Positions 12,602 to 22,875 of a stretch of 64,000 nt of DNA are shown one piece after another. Within the stretch, counting starts at the first letter, position 1. Each line of letters begins with the position of its first letter. Under the pieces are notes generated by a model, which was not told where the DNA came from, did not search any database, and saw only the letters and a program-made list of their open reading frames with translations. The translations under genes and the position numbers were made by a program. The stretch comes from Megalonaias nervosa. Lineage: Eukaryota; Mollusca; Bivalvia; Unionida; Unionidae. The DNA lies in NCBI GenBank assembly GCA_016617855.1, contig JAECUM010003732.1, positions 1 through 64,000 of the forward strand, given 5' to 3'.

Positions 12602-15600
12602 TTCCATTTTTGCAATATCTTTTATCGTCAAAATTGCTATGTCCACGTTTAATAATCGTATCAATTTCAAACTTATGGAAATTCGTTCTAATGACATTTG
12701 TCTTAGTAAAACTGACATTATTGTTTAGAGCGGTTTTAAAATCATTAAAATTCATCATCTTTTTCACATATCCTCGAGGAATACCTTTTGCTTTTTTTTG
12801 TAAGTTTATTTTCACCTAATATGACAGCATACATCTTACTCCTTAATCCAACAAACTCTCTCACCGGCACAAACATAAATTCGTCCTTAAATTTACCAAT
12901 AACTTTTTTTATTCGTATTATCATTAAATCCACTACTAGTCGGATAATCAAATAAATCAAATAAGTCACGGCGCTTGTACATATCCTCATAGACATCTTC
13001 ATATTTTATATTATAAACTAGCGAATCTGTATCAGTAAATAGCAACTCTCAATCTGGCCACTGCTTTTTAGTAAAATTATAGTGAAAGTCGTACATTAGC
13101 CACTTTGATATATCAAGTACAGCTGCACCAACATAAATCGGTTTATTTAACTTTAAATTTGTCTTTCGTCGTTGTATTGCAACAAGATTTTCATTAAATA
13201 TTTTCATACTGACAAAACCGTCATCGTTGACTAATTTATTTCTGCGACTTATATCATTTACAATTTCGATAGAAACTCTTTTTCTAATGTTCTCCATTGT
13301 CTTTCCAAAAACTGAGTTATTCATTAACTTAAAAAAGTTTTTCTCAAAGTCGGTCTTAGCCACAGCACGACGTTTGGTATTTAAGTCAATATAATTTGAC
13401 ATCCACCTAGACTGATTAAATTTTAGTACGCGATGGTCTTTTCTCAGAATTAGTCCAGCATCTACTGCCTGTTTTAAATTTTTGTAATGTATCACGTAAT
13501 TTCTTTTATTTAGCAAATTTGGAACTAACTTATTGACAATCGAATTTTTTGCTGTTATCATGGCTCGTTGTTCAGGTGATAGTAAACTGTAATCTATCAT
13601 CATCGACTCTGCACAAAATGGGTAGTCGTTGTGTAGATCATGTAACGAATTAGGGTAATCTAGATCAACTTCAACAAAATAACTGATATTAATGATTTTT
13701 CTAGGTAAATCTTTTTCAGTTTCTTTAAAAAAATGATCTGGAGATATCCAATGAAATCCACCGCACGGCATTGGCTCTGACATTGCATACCCGTACAAAT
13801 TCACACAATCTAAATAAATAATATAACTCGACGGGAGATTTTTATCATAATTTTTTAGATATTTATTATTAGCTACTGCATATTTTTTTGTTATAACGCT
13901 AATTCCGCCGTGAATACCTTTTTCAATAAAATTAAACATATCAACGTCTGTTAAGAGATCTAATTCTATTTTGCTTGTTTTTAGTAGAGCGTCCCACGAC
14001 AGCCCAGGAGCGGAATAATACCAACAAGGATCTAGTCCATAATTGCTATAGCTTACTCGACGAAAACTTTCAAAAACATCTGCTAGTAATAAAACATCTG
14101 TTTTCAAATATATATCATGATAATCACCAAATGTTTTGCAACTAAATTTATTCCAAATATCTTGCGCATATTTGTATTCGTCGTCTGACACATCTTCATT
14201 TTTGAGCTGCGAGTAAAACTTGTCTTTGTCGGGCAGAGAAGTTTCATCAAATCTGCTCCAGTCGTTGAGATACTCATAACGAAAGATACTTTTTTTTGTC
14301 AGATCAACGTAGTTTTCACCAAAGCAACTTTGCAGATTATTAAAAGTGCTACAACCTTTTGCAAGCTCATCTAATGATGCTGCCATAAATTGCAGGCTGT
14401 CAATAAAACGTAATTTTCCGAGAGTAACTGACATATATTTTTCAAAATTATTTGGAATACATTTTATCTTATTATTTAGTTTTAGTTTAGATTTAATTTC
14501 CTCATTACCAAAAGCTTCTACAATGATATGACTGTCATAGCCGCGAAAGTTATGTAAAACGACAGGGGTAAACTTTGGTGCATGAAATTTTAAATTACAA
14601 TTATTATGAGCTGCCCCTCTGTATTGTCCAGTTAAATGACAATGATCGCACGCTTTATCTTGGACTCCGTTTGAGTCTACCAATAACTTCTCGCAAATAT
14701 GACAATTAACCGCTTCGTTAAATTCAAGTTGTTGTTTAGACGTTATTTTCATTGGAGCTGTCTTAAATACTTTGTTAGAAATTTTATTAACATCATCTAT
14801 CAGGTTTTTTAGTAACCATACCGCCGGACTTTCAGATTCACTATCTTTACATCTATATAACTTAATCGGACATGAAAACTTATCGTCGACGCAACAAACT
14901 ACTTTATAAGCTACTCCGCAAGGAACATGTTGCTGTATTTTTCTTGTACTCGATTTATTAGGATTATTTTCAGCGCCAGCCACTGGAACGAGTAAACACT
15001 CGAAATCCGCATAAATAACGAAAGGTATATTTAGTTTATGATCGTAATTTTTAAATTTTAAGACTTTTTCTTTTTCGCCGGGCATAGTTATTCTTTGAAC
15101 GTTGATACAGTATTTAATATGTTCCTGTAGTTTCTCATTCTTAGAAAAACCCTGCAAACATTTGTAACAGAAATATTTCTTTTTTTATTTTTATTATACT
15201 GTCCGCCAACTAAACCGTTAAAGTTTTTTATCCGAACGTAATGTCCTTTATAAAATAATAAATTTATTGTTTTTTGTGTAGCAGTCTCTGAAATATACTT
15301 TGGGTAAACATTTTCTCGCTCATCTAGTCCGAAAACATTTACTGAAATATTGTTTTGTTTTTCAAACTTTGGTATCTGATTTTCTGCCACTGGAAAAGTT
15401 ATTCCGTTAAAATCTAATTCGTCTTTGTATGGCAAATACTTTTCAATTCGGTCACTGTGGTCACTCTGTGGATGTCTCTCCGACAAAACTGACCAACGAA
15501 AACATCAATCGTCGTTGTTTTTGACATTTATACAGCATTTCTGTTTTTAATTTTTTTTGGAAGATCAACGTAAGAACTACTTCGAAGTACGTTATAATTT

Positions 15601-16049
15601 GCTGTATGAATTAAAACTTCCTTTATCATTTCAAATTTCCAACCTGACCCAGATGAAGTAAATTCCTCCAATTTTTTATTTATTTCTTGGTGTATTTCAG
15701 TGACGACTGTGGCAATATTTGTTCCAGTTAAAATTTTTCGTGATTTAGCTGTTAAATATGGTTCGGAAATTTTGCTGTCGAAACTTGTATTTTCAAAGAT
15801 TATATCAAATATATCTTTTTCGATTACATGTAACTTTGATAAAATCATGTGATACTGAACTATTAGCTTTATACTTTTGTGAGCTGTAAGTTCCTTAGAT
15901 ACAACAGGTTGTAAAAGATGATATAAATTTGTATAGTTAAAAGTTGCTAAAACATTTTGATCATCAAATTTGTAACTGTTGTCATATCCTGAGAATGCAC
16001 TAGCATTTTTTTCTGTTTTGATAATGCTCTTTTTAGTAATATAGTGCAA
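12561..16049 (-). pseudogene. Family B DNA polymerase of the protein-primed Polinton type
   Basis: The gene would copy the element genome in the nucleus, probably with protein priming as inferred for Polintons. Reading from 16,049 down: an N-terminal domain ending in DLPKKIKNR; a region with FEKQNNISVNVFGL; then a 702-codon stretch with Exo I (YADFEC, near 15,000), Exo II (HNFRGYDSHII), Exo III (YLKTDVLLLADVFE), motif A (LDCVNLYGYAMS, near 13,800) and motif B (KLMNNSVFGKTMEN, near 13,310). Motif C (TDTDS, near 13,030) follows an in-frame TGA. Breaks: about 15,490-15,530, the A run at about 15,180, the TGA at about 13,048, and the T run near 12,790. All catalytic motifs survive, so decay is recent or partly due to sequence errors. 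Confidence 0.9.
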
Positions 16050-16135
16050 TTTTAAATTATATATAGTATTTTTATATTTAATTGATTTTTTTTAAACTTA
16101 TTTTTCAATTAGAGATATAAAATCCCTATAGTATA

Positions 16136-16961
16136 ATGACAGAAATTTTGAGATATATCAGAATGACAGCGGATTGAGCAAGAAACTTATCATGTTCATC
16201 CAAAGTACAATTTATATGCTGCAAATGCACTTGGTTCGGTTATTTGTATAAAATCTAAAACGTCTGTAGGAAAACCAACTACGGCTGGTATGATAATTTC
16301 AGTAAAAGGAGATGATACAGATATCACCGAAATGTTCAGAAAAGATTTTATTTATAGTTTGTTTTGAGAGGACATTCCAGAAGGACAGCGAGTCTATCGA
16401 GTAAATGGCTCGATTAGCGATGATAATATTGAGAATTTAGCTTTACAAAATGAGTTTCAACCTCATCCAGTATTTGATTTATATGAAGCTAATGATCGCG
16501 GAATTATCCGGCATAGAAAAACTAAAAAAGTTGTTGGTTTTATGCAAAACACTGGATATTTAAATGTAATGGTACGTAAAACTAAGACTGACCAGGTTTG
16601 TTATAAAGCCCATCGTTTTGTGCACGAAACATTTAATGACGCTATTCCAAATAATTTAGTTATCGATCACATTAACAAAATTAAAACCGACAATCATTTA
16701 GAAAATTTAGATTTAGTTACACAAAAAGAAAATGCTAAACGTGGTATAGGTGGCGATAATAATTTTAAAAATCCTAAAAGACCAATTGTTTCAACAAATT
16801 TAGAAACTGGAGAAAAAATGAAATTTAAATCAATATCAGCTGCCTCAAAATATCATGAAATTAATTCTCGTCCAGTAAAATTTATTGCAGATAATATATA
16901 CAAAACAGCAACGTCAAAGTCAACCTTCGACAGATTTAGTTTTAAATATGACGATCAATGA
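16136..16961 (+). pseudogene. HNH endonuclease with NUMOD-type domains (element 1)
   Basis: The C-terminal 139 codons are open and hold an HNH core (YKAHRFVHETF, then VIDHINKIKTDNHLENL) followed by a NUMOD1-like DNA-binding unit (PIVSTNLETGEKMKFKSISA). The upstream part, from ATG 16136, carries a second related unit ending VNGSISDDNIENL and is broken by one frameshift near 16,180 and a TGA near 16,366. This architecture is known from phage and intron homing endonucleases that nick or cut DNA. It lies head to head with the polymerase gene and overlaps by 20 bases the end of the next minus-strand gene. Element 2a has a relative beside its own polymerase. Confidence 0.8.
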
Positions 16962-17238
16962 TGTTTCTTAGCTCCGTTTTAGTAAGACAATTATATGCAA
17001 ACATCAAAATATCATCTTTATCAAATTTTAATGTTAAAAATGAACTTTCATTAAGTTTGTTTTTTTCTGTCGTTGTTAGGAGAATTTTATCAGACTCGCC
17101 TTGCATTATATTCACATTAACCAAATATGCACTATAACCCGACAGACATTTTCGAACTGCTTCGGCTAGTTCCTTGTAATTTAATATATTAACTTTTTGA
17201 TGATATTTAACATCGGGAGATTTCGTTTCGCTGGCCAT
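16942..17238 (-). CDS. Hypothetical 98-aa protein of element 1
   Basis: An intact frame starting MASETK, with no recognised domain and no membrane segment. It sits between the HNH gene (3' ends overlap) and the divergent 17,273 gene, only 34 bases apart start to start, which suggests a shared promoter region. Function unknown. Confidence 0.5.
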   Translation of the reverse strand: MASETKSPDVKYHQKVNILNYKELAEAVRKCLSGYSAYLVNVNIMQGESDKILLTTTEKNKLNESSFLTLKFDKDDILMFAYNCLTKTELRNIIDRHI

Positions 17239-17272
17239 TGTTATTATAAATTAGATACAAGTATATTTTAAT

Positions 17273-17794
17273 ATGAACTTGATGAAAAGACTTGCTGATA
17301 TATATTCAGAAGATTATATCGCCACAAAATTACAAGTAATTTTGCCAATCACTAACGACAAATCTGCTGGTTATAGCGAAGATGATATTTTGTACGACAA
17401 CAATGACGATGATGAAGTAGTTGCTGTCGCTGACAGAAAAAATTACAGCAGACCAACAACTGGACGATATAATGTTAAATATCACATTGCTAAAAAAATA
17501 ATAAAATTTAATTTTACTGTTGCTGAATAACAAATATTTTGGCAGCTTATCAAACCTTTTTTAAATCTGAAAATAAATGGTCATCAAAGAAATATAAAAT
17601 ATGATTTTATTTTTGTTAAAATATTTAATTTAATGCCAGTTGATAACGCAAGAAATTTATATTTAATTTCGTTATATAAAACTATTAAATGTAAATCTGT
17701 ACTTGTGAAATACGAACAAATTTATAATAACATTATTGCACAAAATTGGGAAAATTCTAAGTTTGTATCGACCGAGTTGGCACCCAGCTATTAA
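17273..17794 (+). pseudogene. Hypothetical protein of element 1, one internal stop
   Basis: A frame of 173 codons is interrupted by a single in-frame TAA at 17,528. The first 85 codons include an acidic stretch (NNDDDEVV); the second part has aromatic residues and helical spacing (FWQLIKPF). No known domain is seen. Its 3' end overlaps the end of the integrase gene on the other strand by nearly 40 bases. The frame stays open on both sides of the stop, which argues for one former gene. Confidence 0.5.
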
Positions 17795-19108
17795 ATTTAT
17801 CACTATATCCTCTCCATTTAACTAAACTCTTGTTTCCGCGTTTTCGGATAACTTTTTCAATAACAAATACGTCTTGGGAAGTTTTCTGAAGTTCTTGTTC
17901 ATAAAAACTACCAGTTATACGCTCACCCAAAAAATCCTTTAGCGCATATGTTACATGTATTGTTAAAAGTACTTTATCAACAACAAATACTTCTTCGCTC
18001 CAGTTCGGAGTAAATCCTTTTTCAAATATTTTTTTTTTTTTTTGTCAGAGAAATTCTAACTCGATCACCAACTTTAAATTTATGTCTGCGGTACATGTTT
18101 TCGTTCGCCAATATCGGATTTTCAATTGCGTCGTTTGGCGACATTTTATTGGTTAGTTGTTTTGTGTTATTATATTCGTGAACAATGTTTTGTAAATTAT
18201 CAATATATTTACTCGTATTTTTAGCTGATAAATACTTATGGATTTTTTCGTTTAGTGTACGATTAAATCGCTCGACGATAACGCTTTTACCTTTGATTCC
18301 TGTAACATATTTTTTGATGTTATTTTGGAGCAAAAACTGCTCGAACTTTTAATGAAAAAATTCTGCTCCGTGATCAGTCCAGATTCTATATGGTTTTCTT
18401 TCTGTAGTTGTTATTATTTGTTTTAGCGCATCAGTTATTGACGTTCCTGTCTTGTCTGAAACTGCACACTTAAAGCATATTTACTAAAAACATCTATGAC
18501 ATTAAAAAGATATCTTCTGTTATCGTTAAATTCAGCATGATTTGACACATCTACTAAATCTATCGCCCAGATATCTTCAACGGCGTTTGCGACAACTTTA
18601 CGTTCCGGAAACTTTTTTTTTTAGGTTTGTGTAGCTCTAAGGCAAGATCATCATACAATTGTCCAAGACGAGGCTTTCCAAGCCCGAATTTATATTTTGC
18701 TCCAATTAAACCCTGCACCAACTTTCGGTCAACCCTTTCTCTTAATCCCTTTGGTTTCATATCACGAAGTTCGTCCAACATTACCTTATCACAGTCTGAT
18801 TTTGAGTTTTCGTGATCACGGTAGCAGATATCATGGCGCATTGCTATCTCATCAACTTGATTGTAAGGTTCTTGTCCTGGCAGCGGATTATCATTTTCAT
18901 CAAGTTGTTTATCAAGCGGATTATAAGGTCCAGTGTATTTATGGCCTGGCAATGTCCAACCGCCTTTTATTTTCGGCAATTTGACAATTATTTTATGTAT
19001 ATATATACCTGTTCCAATTATATCTCTGTTGTTACATTGTTGACAGTATGTGACAATTTTATTTTGCTCGAGACATAAATCTCTGTCAGAATCGCACTTG
19101 CATATCAT
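17757..19108 (-). pseudogene. Phospholipase A2 domain fused to chromodomain-type integrase
   Basis: The N-terminal part holds a short Cys-rich start, then a viral-type PLA2 domain: LPGHKYTGPYNPLD calcium-loop region and the catalytic RHDICY. The frame continues without a stop into a linker (ALELHKPKKK) that leads into a retroviral-type integrase. The T run at 18,613-18,622 breaks the frame there. Integrase remains include IWAIDLVDV (first Asp region, about 18,550-18,575), VIVERFNRTL with the third catalytic acid (about 18,260), and a C-terminal part after a second break at the T run 18,030-18,044 with GSFYEQELQ and a chromodomain-like SLVKWRGYSDKFNSWV. PLA2 domains help parvoviruses leave endosomes; the integrase would insert the element. 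Some middle parts also carry shifts. Confidence 0.8.
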
Positions 19109-19147
19109 TATATTAAAATAACTTTTACAATAATAACTTTCAATCGT

Positions 19148-19363
19148 CTACTTATTAAATATTTGTTTTCTATCGTCTACTAAAATAACGTCCCTGACAA
19201 CGTCAGTACATCCGGCTCCGGACAATTCCTTTAAAAACATACTTTTTCTTTTTTCACAAATTGCGCAAATACTTTTCAGCATCATCCTGTTGTTCTTTGT
19301 TTTTTCTGTTGTTTCATTGATATTTTCTGTTTTAGTTTTACATTTGAGACAATATGTTGACAT
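19148..19363 (-). CDS. Small zinc-ribbon protein (DUF5679-like)
   Basis: An intact 71-codon frame with CLKCKTKT near the start and a second pair CAICEKRKS, two CXXC pairs about 30 residues apart that should bind one zinc ion. This resembles the short DUF5679-type proteins of Polintons and large DNA viruses. It lies directly upstream of the PLA2-integrase gene on the same strand; element 2a has a similar gene (47,006-47,146) in the same relation to its PLA2 and integrase, so the block is conserved. The role is unknown, perhaps nucleic-acid binding. Confidence 0.7.
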   Translation of the reverse strand: MSTYCLKCKTKTENINETTEKTKNNRMMLKSICAICEKRKSMFLKELSGAGCTDVVRDVILVDDRKQIFNK

Positions 19364-19387
19364 TCTGTATTTGTAATTTAGATAAAA

Positions 19388-19840
19388 TCAATTGCAGGCT
19401 TTACAAAAATTAATTGCAATCTCATCATTGACGTAAGAAGGATACTTGTCAAATTGTAAAATAAATTTTAAAAAATCTGAGGCAGAGTTCTTCAAACTCG
19501 CGGACATCTGTTTTATAAATATCATGCAATAATATCCACAAGCTGATGTTCCAATAGGTTGAAGTTGATTGGACGAGTAATTAATTACTTTCGTTAGCGT
19601 TCTAGACATATATTTTTTTACTGCGTCGCTCGGTGGAATTCCAAACGAGTCAAAGTAATTGTTCTTATAAACTGCTACCCAATGCGTGCCAGATCCGTCA
19701 TCGAAATCTTGTATATTTATCACACACGAGCCTAGCGACGGTGTCGCGTCAAGTTCATCTTTGGAATAAACTCCGTGGAAATTTTTTACTTGTTTTAGCT
19801 TATCAAGTATATCAAAGTTACTTAATGCAGACGTTTTCAA
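19388..19840 (-). CDS. Adenain-like cysteine protease (virion maturation)
   Basis: An intact 150-codon frame. It shows the order His, acidic residue, Gln, Cys of the adenovirus protease family (C5): GTHWVAVY with the histidine, YFDSFG with the acid, then QPIGTSACGYYC with the glutamine and nucleophile cysteine. Such proteases cut capsid and core precursors inside the particle. The N-terminal block SNFDILDKLK is shared with the element 2b protease (SNFDLLDAAKK), which fixes the start. It follows a small LPG-motif gene whose stop overlaps its start codon. Confidence 0.85.
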   Translation of the reverse strand: MKTSALSNFDILDKLKQVKNFHGVYSKDELDATPSLGSCVINIQDFDDGSGTHWVAVYKNNYFDSFGIPPSDAVKKYMSRTLTKVINYSSNQLQPIGTSACGYYCMIFIKQMSASLKNSASDFLKFILQFDKYPSYVNDEIAINFCKACN

Positions 19841-20025
19841 CGTCTCGTGCCCGGTAATGTTAGTCCTCGTCCTATTCCCAGCAGATTTGGCAGTAGACTT
19901 TCCGCTAGTCCCGCTAAAAGTGGAGCCATTGGAAAAATCTTCCTTTGGTTGTTCTTCGACGTCGCGGTGTCTTTTTTTTTTTCGTTGTTGTTTTTCTTCG
20001 TCGTGGCATTATATTTATCAGTCAC
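19837..20025 (-). CDS. Small basic protein with GRGLTLPG tail
   Basis: A 62-codon frame with a lysine/asparagine-rich start, an amphipathic stretch (APLLAGLAESLLPNLLG) and the tail GIGRGLTLPG. It overlaps the protease start by four bases. The LLGIG string fits the adenovirus protease site pattern (hydrophobic-x-G-x-G), and a similar GKGLRLPG tail lies before the protease of element 2b. It is probably a small virion protein; the exact function is not known. Confidence 0.5.
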   Translation of the reverse strand: MTDKYNATTKKNNNEKKKDTATSKNNQRKIFPMAPLLAGLAESLLPNLLGIGRGLTLPGTRR

Positions 20026-20094
20026 ATAAAATTAAACTAACAAATTGGCAATTTTGTTCCCATCGACATTCATACGAAACATTAAACTAAAAAA

Positions 20095-20484
20095 TTAAAC
20101 GAAAATATTCTTTATACCACTGCCCTCAACTGCCTTTTTCGTTGCGCCAGATACTGCTCCAGACGCTGCTGCTAGTCCTAATGTACCTAACACCAGCAAA
20201 ATTTTAGGTATTAACGTTCTGGCCATTACCAATAGTGCCGGACCGAAGAAGCCGCCAATTTTTGCCATCGCAGTTATTTGTGTGGCACTTAAATTTAAAA
20301 CAAAAGGTTTGCCGCGGTTATACTTATTTACTTGTTTTTTGGTTAACATCAATTTTGTTAAAATATCCGCGACTTTATTGCTGTCGACTTTTAATGATAC
20401 CTGCCTCTGTTTTGCAACAGCAGCTGCTAATTTTTTAACTTGACCATCAGTCAAATGTATTTCTTTTACAATATATTTTGTCAT
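20095..20484 (-). CDS. pX-like small capsid/core protein with LTxxQ repeats
   Basis: An intact 129-codon frame. The N-terminal half has spaced repeats (HLTDGQVKKLAAA, MLTKKQVNKYNRG, NLSATQITAMAK); the C-terminal half is hydrophobic and Gly/Ala-rich (LLVLGTLGLAAASG) and ends GSGIKNIFV. The same layout is seen in 61,779-62,171 of element 2b. By layout and location next to the capsid gene it is a minor virion protein, perhaps membrane-active like adenovirus pVI or pX; this is inferred. Confidence 0.65.
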   Translation of the reverse strand: MTKYIVKEIHLTDGQVKKLAAAVAKQRQVSLKVDSNKVADILTKLMLTKKQVNKYNRGKPFVLNLSATQITAMAKIGGFFGPALLVMARTLIPKILLVLGTLGLAAASGAVSGATKKAVEGSGIKNIFV

Positions 20485-20503
20485 CTTATATTAAAGTTAC
20501 AGA

Positions 20504-21641
20504 TTAAACTTCTATCCTCACTTTACCTCCGACAGAGTCACTTGTAACAGATCTGTCGCTGATCACTAACGCGTACACGTACAACTGTGCTGCTGGAGCT
20601 GCTTCAAGTGTCCAAGTAATTTCAATTTCAGCTGTCGAATCAACTGCTCGCTCGCTATGTTTACTAACATCAAAATAAAATATTGGATAAAGCGTACGAA
20701 ATTCCTTTACTGATATCGGAGATTCGTCTCCAACATCCTGATATTTTTGCATCGCGTCCATAAAATGTATATAAGGTCTAGTAATATTTCTATTACGTCA
20801 TCTCCGCCAGCTCGAAATAAACAGTCGTTCTGTTCTGCTTGATCTAAAATAAGTGTATGTTTAACTCCACGAAATACTTTATTATAATCGCGACAAAAGC
20901 CAAATACTGTACTTAACGGCAGTATCATTGTAACTTGACTTGATCCTGCTGCAAGTGCCTTTCTCTTAGCATAACCTTCATTATAACCTACATTTCTTAC
21001 GCTAATTGTCCCGTTAACTAAATCTAACATTGCAACAGCGTTCGCAGCCGCACCTGGTGGTGTTATACCAAGATTATTACAAGCGACAATAAGCGAGACT
21101 CTTACAACGTCTACATTAGAGTCTGCAGCTAGTGCGGCTATACCTAGTGCGGCTGCATTAACAATAAGAAAAGTTCTTACAATTATAAGATCTGCAGCGG
21201 TATCAGCTCCGTGTAATAAAATACCTTTCGAGAAAAGTTCGGTCCAGAATCTTATTAGTTGCAGTCGATCTGGAGTAATCGTCTGAAAACGAAATAGTAT
21301 TTAACATTGTACTTGCAACTTGTAGGTGACTTGAAATATCCTCAACAGTTTGATTGGCCAGCACTTTTAAATAAACACCAGCCATCATTTATAAGAGCTA
21401 CTTCTGCGTTAGCTGCAATTGCATCAGGTGGATTAGCTACTGTCATAATCTGGCCACGAACTTCCAACATTGCCTTGTGAGGTAATAAAAACACATCTTC
21501 ATCTCGGGTATTAAATGTTCTAACATCAGTTTTATTTGGTTCATTAGAATTTTCGTCGAGATACTCAATATATTCAAATTCTGTTACGGTGTTGTCCTTG
21601 TCATAAGTTTCTGTTAAATCAAGATAATTTTTGACAGACAT
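20504..21641 (-). pseudogene. Major capsid protein (double jelly-roll), broken
   Basis: Fragments in several frames align in order with the element 2 capsid: FLLPHKAMLEVRG, ISFSDDYSRS, VFGFCRDYNKVFRGVKHTL and FRTLYPIFYF, ending VGGKVRIEV. Frameshifts lie near 21,370-21,400 and 21,050-21,240. Compared with the element 2b gene, 0.35-0.4 kb of coding sequence is missing at about 20,790, between GGDDV and the TRPYIHF block. This is the shell protein of the particle; in this copy it cannot be made. Confidence 0.8.
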
Positions 21642-21666
21642 TTTTTATTTATTAGATTACATAATT

Positions 21667-22031
21667 TTATTGCGGAGCTGTTACTTTAGATATTAACTTT
21701 TGTATAATCTGCTCGCTCTTTGGTGATAAAAGTTTTTTTGTTCTTGTTATCATAGCACGTTGAGTTTCTTTTGTTGGAGCTATTTCTGATATAACTTGTT
21801 TGATTGTCGGTACACCGCCTTGCGGTGCGCCTTTAATTTTATCAGCTCTTTTTTGTCCCACCGCAGTTCCAGCAGCAGATGCGGCTCCAGTTGCAAAAGC
21901 TTTTGATGCGTCTAGTGCAATTGGTGCAACTTTATGCCCGATTCCCGGAACATTTTCAATAATTTTAGTAAATATATTTCCCAAAAATCCACCAACTATT
22001 TTTCTTCGGTAAAATTTTATTGTTTCATTAT
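21667..22031 (-). CDS. pVI-like amphipathic minor capsid protein
   Basis: The open frame contains FYRRKIVGGFLGNIFTKI, an alanine-rich helix (DASKAFATGAASAAG), and a basic C-terminus ending VTAPQ. It matches in layout the 59,901-60,350 gene of element 2b (GDVVQGLFRRIAPKAIPIAK). The frame extends to 22,089, but the upstream part overlaps the preceding penton-like gene in another frame; no clear ATG precedes the conserved part, so the true start is uncertain. It is probably an internal or vertex-associated virion protein acting during entry, by analogy to adenovirus pVI. Confidence 0.55.
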
Positions 22032-22813
22032 ATCTGAGGTTGCATAAAACCGAAGTTGATTGTACGTAAGTGTAAATAGTAAGTAACAACCTCGCTATTC
22101 AGATCCACCTGTCGTCCAGATTGATATGTCAACTGCATATTTATACTCGTTATTTGATTTTCAACATTTAGCGGATAATAAATAACTTGCCGCGGACTAA
22201 TTTGCATGAGCGATCCCGGTGAAACATCTGGCGAAAAACTATATATCGTTTGTCCTTTACTACCCTGAGCTGAGTAAGATCCAGATGCAATGGAGCAATT
22301 TATCAGTATTGTATTTACGTCAATTATATTTACCGGAAAATCACCGTCATATGTTTCAGTTTGCCCTCCTTTAGATTTGTATATATCACGAGTAAATCCA
22401 ATCAGCGGCGCTATGCTTTTTGCTGATGAAAAATCTACTTCAAAATTATTTTTTAATGTTATTCTGGCGCGTAAAGTATTATAATTTGGTGTTAGTTCAA
22501 AATTGTCAGCGACTCCTCCTACATATGTTATTAATTCGCGTATCGTCTTATTTAAATCAGTTATGTTGTAAGCTCATTGCGGAATTTTAAATACAAATGT
22601 CCCAGTGGCTCTGTCGGAGGTAGAATAAAACGTAAATTCATCGTTTACTCCAGTTTTTACGTTAGCCATGGAATGCCAACACGTACATGAAATTAGTCCA
22701 ATTTTGTACTTTTTTTCAGTATCAAGCTGTACCGGTGGAATATAATTTACTGAAAAATTTGCGCTATCTTTCGCGTTAGCTGTACTAGAGTCTAGTAATA
22801 ATGTTGTTGACAT
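22028..22813 (-). pseudogene. Penton-like minor capsid protein, one internal TGA
   Basis: The frame starts MSTTLLLDSS, has FSVNYIPPVQLDTEKKYKIG in the N-terminal jelly-roll region, then an in-frame TGA at 22,574, and stays open to a stop at 22,028. The C-terminal part has YSFSPDVSPGSLM, matching YSFSPQVPPGSLI in the 55,000-55,431 gene of element 2a. Position between the capsid block and the 22,876 gene, and the proline-rich PPVQLD motif, fit the vertex (penton) protein of Polintons. Only one nonsense change breaks it. Confidence 0.65.
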
Positions 22814-22875
22814 TGTTATTTATTATATTTTTACAAAATTAACATTTACAAAATTGACATTTACAAAAGTAACAT

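Noticed and set aside
18560..19108. Venom or secreted phospholipase A2
   Set aside because: There is no signal peptide or disulfide-rich frame; the domain is of the compact viral type and lies in a Polinton next to the integrase.
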